From Ctenosaura bakeri (Eukaryota; Chordata; Lepidosauria; Squamata; Iguanidae), in assembly GCA_948474755.1 (NCBI GenBank), contig CAOLHI010001278.1:248001-312000 (forward strand): DNA of 64,000 nt. Reading direction: 5' to 3'. Shown here piece after piece: positions 55,521-64,000 of the stretch; the stretch's first letter is position 1, and every line of letters begins with the position of its first letter. Under the pieces are notes generated by a model, which was not told where the DNA came from, searched no databases, and saw only the letters and a program-made list of their open reading frames with translations. The position numbers and the translations under genes are program-made.

Positions 55521-57307
55521 AGCACACAACAGTGTGTTGGGTGGTCATCAGAGAAAGAGCCTTCTAAATCATGCCTATTTCTTGTTTATGGACTGCCCTC
55601 CCAAGAAAAAGCCAACTAACTAATCTTCTCCTTATTAAATGGTAGATGGCATGTTCTTCAGGGTAGAGACAATCCTCTTGCACTTTCTAAGGCAGTGTTT
55701 ACACTTGTGGAAGAAGGAAGAGGAGAAGGAGAAAGAGAGGAGGGGAGAAGATGAAAGAGGAAGAGGACAATGACAAAAACAATGGCTGTGTAAATTCCCT
55801 TACAGATTTGGTGGTACTTTTGTTACCATTGTGGAACAGACTCTGTTCGTGGTTGCATAAGAAGAATTTCAGATACCTAACAGTTATTCTCAGTAGCAGC
55901 TAGAGGAGAGCCATTTAATCAGCTGGATTTACCTCTGTGTTCACTCTCCATTCTACAAATGTTTCAGTAGGTCTCTAATTGGGATTAATCAAAGGATTCC
56001 AACCATGCAATTGTGCCTTCTTGGATGATGTGTAACTATTTGTCCATGATTTCAGTGCACCACTTTCTTTGCTGGGGTTTTTGAAGCAAGAGCTATTATT
56101 GCACAATGGAACAATAAGTAGGTACACTGGTACGTGAAACAGTTGGTAACACAACACTGGTATTCAATCAAAAGGTGGGTTTTCATAACCACTATGTGAG
56201 TGTATCCAACACAAGAATGATGCAGAATCTAAGCCAATGTGCAAAAGCCTAGTCACACATTTTTAATGACAGAATATTCAAACATGAACCTTCATGTAGA
56301 GCTCATGTTTGATTTTAAAAAATAAAAACAACACAGGTCTTGGGAATATGCCATGGAAAACTTATTCATCCTAAATGGTCAAGTACCTGCCAGGTGGCAA
56401 ATTTCCTTACAGGAGGGAAGGAACAAGGCCCTCTGGTGTCTTCTGGACTGCTGCAAAAAAAAAATAAAAAATAAAAAAAATATTTACAGCAAAACAATTT
56501 TTCAACAGCCTGCTCCCTGGATTTCACCCAACCTTTTTCACATTGGGGAACGTTCAAAATATCTCCCCCTTTCTCCTCTGTTTCCAGACCTCACACAGAG
56601 TGATTACATGAGTGAGACATATACATCAATCGTCTTTGCCACAGCCGTCCAAGTGGAAGGGGCAGGCGTCTCCATTTCAGTGAGTTCAAGCTGCAACCCA
56701 CAGCCTTAAACATTTTTTTTTCTAAAGTGGGGGAGAATCCTAGTTTATTGTTATTGATGGCTCTGGATGCTGTTGAGCTGCTGCTGAAAAGTTGCACACA
56801 GATTTTTCAGTTTTCAGGATGCAGCTGGTGAACTGTTATTTTTGGTTTGCAGAGTAAATCCAGATTTTTTTCCCCCTATTGCTGAGGCCTTGCAACTTTA
56901 GCCAGGAAATATATGCTCTGGATGATAGCATACAAATATTTGGAAACAAGTTCATACAATCAAACACACCTCACAGGCAGAGTTCCAGGCTTGCCTTTCA
57001 CTTTCTTGGTAGTTAATCAACTATAGTTTAAAACTGGTTAATTAGTAATTCAAGAGCAATGGTGTCTATGGGCTTCCATGTCAGTGAGCTGGTGAATCCA
57101 CCCTGGGTTTTATTTTGATTTTTAACAAAGCTATCCAAGATGCAGCCCCCTATCCCCCAAACAGATGCAACAATTTTGATTACCACCTTCAACTTTCACA
57201 CTAGAATGTGCAATGGCTTCACTGGCATGGGAATCACCAGTTGCTGCTGTTTATTTTTGAGGCTCTTTTGAATGTGGGTTGTTATGGCAGCAATAGACAC
57301 TTTTCCT
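55521..57307. other. Non-coding DNA, no gene seen
   Basis: A nearly pure purine tract of about 42 bp lies at 55709-55750. The 118-codon frame 56353-56709 has no domain and includes an A-rich run. The stretch 57060-57240 loosely matches 20825-21040 (old dispersed repeat). Confidence 0.4.
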
Positions 57308-57541
57308 TCTAGAGACGTAATTTTCTTCTCAGAGGAAGCAATTACATAATTTTAACAATGTTCTTCCTGCTGTGACAAAGGTCTTCGAAAACAACCCAGT
57401 TTTTGAAGCCTTTTCACAATTCAGGACTTATTCTGTGCAAAATTCGCATGCAGTTGCTTTGCACAGAAAGGAGCCTTTTCTGAATAGGAAACAGCATTTT
57501 CTGTGCAGAAAGCAATATTTCTGTTCTGAGAAGATTCTTGT
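57308..57541. mobile_element. Foldback element, CAATTCAGGACTTA family, copy 2 (truncated)
   Basis: Shares TTTTCTTCTCAGAGGAAG, CACAATTCAGGACTTATTCTG and GCATTTTCTGTGCAG with the 48150 and 61190 copies. Its right part is cut off by the Penelope-like fragment starting at 57542. Confidence 0.6.
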
Positions 57542-57705
57542 CATAGGTTGTTGTGGGTTTTCTGGGCTTTGAGGCCATATTCTATTAGTATTTTCTCCTG
57601 ACGTTTCGCCTGCATCTGTGGCTGGCATCTTCAGAGGATCCGAAGATCAGAAATCCACAACAACCTATGGATCCCAGCTGTGAAAGCCTTCAATTCTCAT
57701 CAGTC
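57542..57705 (-). mobile_element. Penelope-like element fragments in inverted arrangement
   Basis: On the minus strand 57542-57655 gives GAAGATGCCAGCCACAGATG, then GCGAAACGTCAGGAGAAAA and CCCAGAAAACCCACAACAAC, a common reptile repeat that I take to be the terminal part of a Penelope-like element. From 57656 the same terminal text resumes on the plus strand (CCACAACAACCTATGGATCC then CAGCTGTGAAAGCCTT). The result is a 15-bp perfect inverted repeat, CATAGGTTGTTGTGG / CCACAACAACCTATG, at 57542-57556 and 57656-57670. Inverted partial copies are usual for Penelope elements. Confidence 0.6.
57596..57638 (-). ncRNA. Hammerhead-ribozyme-like motif
   Basis: On the minus strand the order is TCCT, core CTGAAGA, a short stem II (GCC...GGC), GAAA, then CGTC and AGGA. 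TCCT/AGGA can form stem I, CTGANGA and GAAA are the invariant core boxes, and GTC is a permitted cleavage triplet. Stem III would be minimal, with ACGT able to pair between two molecules. An extra U follows the CUGAAGA box before stem II, so this copy may be inactive or non-canonical. Hammerhead motifs are known in Penelope-like element termini. Confidence 0.5.
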
Positions 57706-60117
57706 CAGGATCCATCTTTTCAAGTTTTCTAATATTGTTGAATATTCTTTTCTTCTAATGCATGTACTAGCTTTTAAAATCCCTTGCGAACTATTTGGAA
57801 ATTCCCATTTCTCTGCCCCCTTCCCTTCCATATCAACCATGTGAGGTTTAGGTACGTATGCAAACCGATTTTAATAAATCAATTAATACCACTTTTTATT
57901 TAAACCCTCCAATAGATAAACAGATATGTTTTCAAGGGTGAAGAAAAACATGGTTTATGGTACACCTCAGCATCTTGAATAATAGCTCTTCATTTCAGTT
58001 GTGTTCTTATACCGTACGCTTCCATACATGTCCACTCAGAAGCCAGTCTCACTGAATTTAATGCAGCTTAGTTGCAGAGAAGTGAAATAGGATTACAGTC
58101 CTAGATGTGGTCCATTAAAGCAAGATGTGTGTGTTTCCCCAACAGGAGTTCTTCATCTGGACTGTGATGGGTGGAACTCAATAAAATTTATTTTAAGCAT
58201 AGTTGGGATTAACTTTGGTTTTTCTAATTTTGAGTTTAAATGAGGTCAGCAAGGACCAAATGTTTCTAAAAAATGTGTTTCAGAATATAACCAGAAATAG
58301 GGGTTAAAAAGCCAGTAAGTGTCATTGCTGGCCTAATAATGGGATATTTTCTTTCCTCCCACCTCTCTCCACCTGGATGTTTATGTGTGTGTGTGTGTGA
58401 GAGAGAGTGTATGCTACTGCCTATCCCTAAACAAGCAGCTGGATCCATGCCTGATGAAATTCCTCTTTGCTCAGCCTTGACCCACAGAAATTTGGTCTGC
58501 CAAGACCCACCACTAGCTTGACCCCTCTCTAGCCTTGAAAGAGTGGCCAATATTTTTAAATTAACAACTTGGCAAGCCTCCTTTCAGGCTCTGTAGCTGA
58601 GCCCTAGCATAGCCTGGCTCCAAGTGAGTTGTTAATTAGAGAAAGAGAGAGAGAGAGAGAAAAAGAGAGTGCTAAGCTGTGTTGAATCAAGACAAACCAG
58701 GTTTTCCTTCATTGTATTTGCAGGTCTTGGCCAGTAGCATATGAAAGATCTCACTAATATTAATGGCAGGACTGGATATCAATAATGCTCATTATTTCTT
58801 CAGCCATTTCTTTTGCAGCAGGAGAAGGCAGGCTTTCAGATAATGCACGAAACTGCCTCGTCTTGCCTGTGTGCTTTGCCAGCTCTTCCCAATACTACCT
58901 TTCCCTTTCCCCTTCTCCTTCTAATAGGTGTGCTATGTTATCCATAAATTCAGAGCTCCATAAATTATGGAACAAAAGTATGTGGCTTCACTACAGGGCT
59001 GGAGCCTGAGCTGAAAATAGTGCAAGAAAGATTGTCCAGTGTTCTTTCCAGTGTGTTCTTTATTCCCCCAGGAATCTTGACAAAACTTTCTCAGGACATA
59101 TATTTATAAAATGATTGCTGTCCTTATAAACAAAATGCTTAAGGTTAGAATGATGGATCTTTCACCAGTGATAATGAGGTGTTTGGACACATATCCAAGA
59201 CTATATTGATCATAGGGGTTACCTGGTTAGGATGGAGAAAAGGCTCCCAGGCCAATTCTCACTGCAGTTCACAGAGGTAAGGATCTTTTCTCTTTAAACT
59301 AGGTCCAGAGAATAATGAAACAAGGAGGAATTTTGTACACACATTTCAGCTTGGTCAGAATAAGAGATGGATGGAATGATCTGTTTCAGTCCTTTGACAC
59401 TGTCACAGATGCTTATAAGTCATTCCATTCTGTTGTGGTTTTTAAAAATTCATAGGAACATTAACTGCATATTAAATACATATTTAAACAGGCAGTTTTG
59501 AATGTATTTTCACTTCAGAAACACATTTTGAAATGAATTTAATTACAAAATATATGTTTCAAAATAAACACACACACAGTCTAAAAGCTACATAATGACA
59601 TTTGGAGAAATATGAAATCTGATCATTAGCCAGTTGCATTTCTACCTCAAGATTAGTTCTTGAGGTTTGGATGAAGCCAGTTTGTACTGGAATCCCAAGT
59701 TAGGACAGGGAGTTCTGATAAAGACAAACTATAGGATTCAGATTTGAGGTCTCTGTGGTCCAAGGGAGCTCAAATGACTGTCAGATGGCACATTGGACTA
59801 GTAGAAGCAAACCACTGAGCTAGCAACAACAGTGACATTGGTATACCACAACACATACAGCAAAAGGAAGTGTTTCAACAGCCATGCAGCATGCATCATG
59901 TTAATTGCTTTATGAATTGTTGTAGCCAATGAGGGCATGGAGGAATGTTGGGTGTCTCTCATTGCCCTCAGAGATAACATGCATTCCTCTGAGAGCTTTG
60001 AAAAAGTACAGTTAACAACAACTGGTTACTACAGTTGCTGCTAGGAGATTCTGGGAGCTGTAGTGCAAAATTGGACTTGCTGAGACTGCATTTACAGACA
60101 CACCTCAGACCAATGAT
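57706..60117. other. Non-coding DNA with two dinucleotide repeats
   Basis: (TG)n(GA)n at 58385-58408 and (GA)n at 58638-58669. At 58025-58070, TCCACTCAGAAGCCAGTCTC then ACTGAATTTAATG matches the ancient repeat family noted at 44.8 kb. A hAT-type end remnant lies at 60040-60070 (GGAGATTCTGGGAGCTGTAG). No gene is seen. Confidence 0.5.
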
Positions 60118-60985
60118 ATATTTTAAGTCTTTTACTTCAAGTCTCAAGTCGAGTCTCAAGTCCTTGCAAGACACTTTCAAGTCAAATCTCAAGCCTGGGA
60201 GCCAAATTTATACCCCAGCCTATATTCCAGAATTTCTAGACAGAGTTGAGTCAGTCAGTTTTAAAAATTTAAACAGAGTCATCCCCCCACATTTGTGATT
60301 TTGCCATATGCAGCTTCAGAAGTGGGGAATAGGATTCTTCTTACTCCCCCTTCCCAAAGCTGGAAACTTTTATCCCAGTGGGCATAAAAGAGTTTGCAGC
60401 TACATAAGTGGAGAAGAGGATCCTTCTTACTTCCCATCTGTGAAGCTGGAGGCTTTTTCAGACGTGAGGAATAGCATCCTTCTTACTCCCCATTACTGAA
60501 GTACTAAAAGCTTTAGAAAGAAGGATCCTTCCTCCTCAAGCCCGTTGCTTAACACATTTGCTGTTCCCTTCTGAAAGGTGCACCGTGTGCTCTGGAAGCA
60601 AGTCCTGCCTTCTGCTCTTAGGAAAAGCTTTAGAAAGCTTTTCCTATATGCATCAGGGACAGGCTGCTGAGCACTCCCCAACCCTGCATCAAGTCATTGC
60701 CTAACTCATTTGCTGCTCCTCTCTGAGAAATGCGCCTACTCTTTGGGCTTGAGACAGATCATCATATGACCAGTAGACAAAAAGAGATGGAAGTGTTGTT
60801 CAGAGTTGTAAAGTTTCTGGATGAATGTGTTATGTTACTGAACCAAGGGCAGCAAGTTGGTTGCTAAAAATATACAAGTCACAAATCAAGTTGAGTCAGT
60901 GCATCATTTATTGCTGAGTCAAATCTGAATCGAGTCCTGAAGTGACTTAAGACTGACTTGAGTCCAGGTCAATTGACTTGCATCT
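60118..60985. repeat. Block bounded by AGTC-rich segments
   Basis: The left segment (60126-60186) has six AGTC words within 60 bp (CAAGTCTCAAGTCGAGTCTC) and the right segment (60886-60980) at least five AGTC and four GACT words. Between them lie GATCCTTCTTAC-type repeated units (60333, 60418, 60475, 60525) and a perfect hairpin AGGAAAAGCTTT / AAAGCTTTTCCT at 60620-60645. Subterminal clustering of a short word is seen in some DNA transposons, where it binds transposase. Class and exact ends are unknown. Confidence 0.4.
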
Positions 60986-61189
60986 ATATCATTCTATTTT
61001 GTATAACCACCTTCTTGGTTCAGTTCCTGCTCAAGAGTTTGTGTCAAGACAGAAGGATGGAAAGAATATTTAAGAAGTATTTGGAAAATGGTTGAAAACC
61101 ATGTTTTTTTAAGTGCTGAGAGAGGTTAATGAAAAGAATCAGGAACAGATGAGAATCTTTGCAGTCTGGGAATTATTCTGAGCAACACT

Positions 61190-61360
61190 TGCTCATGTTT
61201 GTTTTATGCAGAAAACAGTGTTTTCTGTGTAGGGATTAATATTTCTGCATCATATTTCACAAAGAAAATACTCTGTTGTGTGCAGAAAATGCTGTAATTG
61301 AAGATTTATTATGTAAAATTCACACATGGTTGCTTTGCATAAAAACAGTGTAACATAAGG
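61190..61360. mobile_element. Foldback element, CAATTCAGGACTTA family, fragment
   Basis: Contains GCAGAAAACAGTGTTTTCTGT (61210-61230, nearly palindromic), GTGTGCAGAAAATGCTGTAAT and AAAATTCACACATGGTTGC then TTTGCATAAAA, as in the 48150 and 57308 copies. Boundaries are approximate. Confidence 0.5.
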
Positions 61361-61598
61361 TGTTATCCTGTTCATGGCATATGTAGGCATAATTAAACTG
61401 TCTGCTTTTGGTCACTGCAGAGGGTGGCATTCCCTTCGTCCTGTGATAGCAACCAAAGCACCCCAACCTCCCATAGAACCACTGAAGCCCCTTATTGACA
61501 GCCATTTGTGCTGGGAGGACAATGGACAGAGGACTGCAGAAGTGTCTGGCTATGTCTCTATGGCCAGATGTGAAATTATCATACCCCCGATGTTACCC

Positions 61599-62419
61599 TG
61601 TGTTTTGGGGGGTCCCGGGAGGGGTGCCCAGATTGACAAATAAAATACCAATTGGGGAAAAATTAGCTGGAACACTCTTTTAGCTAACGAGAGGCAGGGT
61701 AACTTTGCAAGGATCTTTAAACCCAATGTCTACGGCTTCAGGTCAGGGAACAGGCTCGCAGATTTTAAAAGTAACCAAAAATAACAGTTTTATTGAAACA
61801 CAACAGAAAATAAATAACACACACACACTAACTAACTGGGAAATGGAATTGGAGAGCTTAAGGATAGGCAATACGACACGTGGTCTCATAGTCCTTGGAG
61901 AAAGAGAGATGGGGTTCCGAAGAAGAAAGCTCAGCGTGGCTGGCTGAGGGGAGTTCCTTAGACAACTGGCAGCAAGGCGGGATAGAAGTCCAGGGCGACC
62001 AAGGAGTCCGAAGACCATTTGAAAATGAGGGGTTTTTTATAGGGGAGCGGGTGCCTGCCGGCTATGGCAAGCCAGGTGAGAACAAAAGGAGTTTTGGCGC
62101 TGGACAAAGGATTTGGAAAGGTCAAATTTAACATGATGAGTTTAGCGCTTGATGACAATAGTTTAATGTCTTGTTTACCGGGCTGGCTCTGCTGAGAGCC
62201 GCACAGCTATTCTGAAGTTTGCAAGTGGAAGTTCCCTGAAGCGAGGGTTGCTGGCCTCAATTTAGTCTGGAATGTAAAACCATTAGCGGCCGCACTCATG
62301 TCTGTGCTTGTCCGGAGAACCTCGCAAACACGTGGAGTGAGGTGACTGAAAACTAGTCCAGCTGAGGCCGAATTGTTTGATATCAAAGTGATATCTGGGG
62401 GTCCTCACCTACCGTGCCA
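61599..62419 (-). mobile_element. Solo LTR, reverse, 821 bp
   Basis: On the minus strand it begins TGGCACGGTAGGTGAGG and ends CCCCAAAACACA (TG...CA). The flanks TACCC (61594-61598) and TACCA (62420-62424) are a 5-bp target duplication with one difference. A TATA-like CTATAAAAAA lies near 62036 and an AATAAA near 61788, in the correct order on the minus strand. It is GC-richer than its flanks and carries a NotI site (62286-62293). No gag, pol or env sequence adjoins, so it appears to be a recombined solo LTR. Confidence 0.72.
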
Positions 62420-62614
62420 TACCAGAAGTAACACTGAGACCTCTGGAGGACCCTGGTAGACTTCAGCAGCTGATGTAATCATTTCATGCCTGACTACAAG
62501 GACATAGCCAAGCATTTTGTGATTTCCCCCCACATTCCTCCAGGCTTGAATGGTTATGGGTGGCAGGCTTCAGCTGTTTTGCAGTAGGTCCAGGATGGTA
62601 GTGGTAAATAGCTC

Positions 62615-63410
62615 TGTCAGGGACCCAGTGTCCTTCTCTCACTCAGTGCCAACTTCTGCCCTTAAATAGGAGATGGAAACGCCCAGGTTCCATTAATTAA
62701 ACGCTACCACCACCCACTGAATTAAATCCCTGTTTTAATAGCACAGTGGGATGCCATAAGGGAGCCAACACTCTCTAAGCTTAGAGATACCTTTCCTCCC
62801 CCTTCTCCCTCTGAGAGAGAGGAATCCTATCTACTCATGTCGGTGACAAGCACGTGGGAATAGAGAGAGCAGGAAATTCTTTAGAGGAAAGCATTTATTG
62901 TAAGAACAGGCAATGAAAATAACAGAAGATATCACTATACATGGCAGCTTCTTCCCCTAGGTCTTACTTAGAAGTTACAAGTTATACTTACATCATATCA
63001 GCCAGAGGTTTCAAAAGAACAGAAATCCTAATGCAACTATTTAAGAAACATCCTAGCTACTCATATTGCTGGTCAAGTGAGATGGTATGCAGAGGCAGAG
63101 CCGGGAGGTGAGGCCTAGTTGGCCTACCTGCAACCAGCAATATGCATCCTCTGGTTCGTGCCTTTTGTTCTTCTCCTTTGTTCCCTTTGCCTTGTGGTCT
63201 CCTGAGGGTTTTTAAAACTTCTGGACTGAAGCATCTTGAAGGTTCTCACCTTTCTCCCCCTGATTGGACAACTATCTCTTGTCACCTGTGATGCTGACCT
63301 CCAATAAAATGTAACCTACCCCAGCACCTATTAACCCTTTGTATGCCTGGAGGGAGAACTATCTCCTTTCAGCTCTGTTTACCTGGATAATGGGAACCCC
63401 AGTTGTCACA
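62615..63410 (-). mobile_element. Solo LTR, reverse, 796 bp
   Basis: On the minus strand it begins TGTGACAACTGGGG and ends GGGTCCCTGACA. The flanks AGCTC (62610-62614) and GGCTC (63411-63415) form a 5-bp duplication with one difference. On the minus strand a TATA-like TTAAATAG lies near 63043 and AATAAA near 62897. An internal inverted repeat pairs CTCATATTGCTGGT with ACCAGCAATATGCAT. It differs from the neighbouring 61599-62419 LTR. No internal coding region is attached. Confidence 0.72.
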
Positions 63411-64000
63411 GGCTCAGCATAGGGCAGTTCCATGTGCAAAACTACACTGAATCATGCAGGATTGCAGCCAAAGAGTCAGAGGCTGCCATTTTTAGTCCTG
63501 GCAAATTATGAGAGCTGAGAACTGGCCTTTATAAATATATTGACTGTTCTTCCTACCACAGCAAAGCTACCTACTCTCAAAGAATACATATATTTGCTTA
63601 TAAACAAACAGGATGGAAGGTTTTTTTTTTGTTGGCAGAACTGTTAGCAGAAAATAACAACAAATTGTCTTAAATACTATGCTTCCTTAAACATTTGTCT
63701 GTTTTGCCTTCCTGGATGCAGCTCCACTTCCAACACCTAAACTCTGAAACAGATGTGATAGGAAGACAAATACAGACTCCCCTTATCTTCTCCCGTTAGA
63801 GTAAACATGATAGCGAAGGAGAAAACTGGCTGGTAACAAAATCTAGGACAGGACACACTGGTGGGAGACCTGAGCAAGGAGGGGGAAAAAACAACAACCC
63901 AGACAGTGAAATATGTAGAAGTGTTACCTATTTTATCAGTTCAACTTTTCACATCACAGAAAATTCCTGTAGAACCAGGATTGCAAGGTTGCAACCCAAG
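63411..64000. other. Non-coding DNA, no gene seen
   Basis: Unassigned sequence to the end of the window; no exon or repeat that I can name. Confidence 0.4.

Noticed and set aside
56353..56709. A 118-codon plus-strand frame as an exon
   Set aside because: It includes an A-rich run, lacks a domain and has no splice context that stands out.

Overview
The window looks like vertebrate nuclear DNA from a squamate reptile (lizard or snake), probably a gene-poor intergenic or long intronic stretch. The assignment rests on the mixture of interspersed repeats: tRNA-headed SINEs with a BovB-type tail, SINEs headed by 5S rRNA, CR1, L1 and BovB LINE ends, a Penelope-like fragment, many small terminal-inverted-repeat elements and several solo LTRs. 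I found no convincing host protein-coding exon, no functional tRNA, rRNA or snRNA gene and no CRISPR. The open frames in the window are chance frames or cross repeats, apart from short LINE ORF remnants.

Layout: 1-12 kb is AT-rich DNA with SINEs, an LTR, a foldback MITE, a GC-rich element made of consecutive hairpins (7073-7537), a 5S-headed SINE and a mariner/Tigger-like element. 12-18 kb holds a GC-rich MITE, one mariner-like element inserted in another, a foldback with arms of about 220 bp, and an L1 3' end. 18-33 kb has a hAT-like element, CR1 ends, a SINE split by another insertion, a foldback MITE and a forward solo LTR. 34-43 kb is the densest part: foldback MITEs, two GC-rich MITEs in opposite orientation, a SINE inside a MITE and a MITE inside a SINE. 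43-57 kb has BovB, nested CR1 copies, more MITEs, an LTR and clustered SINEs. 57-64 kb has a Penelope-like fragment with a hammerhead-like motif, an AGTC-rich bounded block and two reverse solo LTRs with near-matching target duplications.

The observation most worth following is in the GC-rich MITE family whose ends read GGCCCTTTT. Four copies share, in the same relative position, a pyrimidine-rich acceptor-like AG, a 57-76 nt interval, and a donor-like AG|GTAAGT (GTAAAT in one). The family may therefore spread a ready-made exon cassette. The hairpin chain and the hammerhead-like motif come next. All family names are recognition from the sequence by eye; no database search was run.
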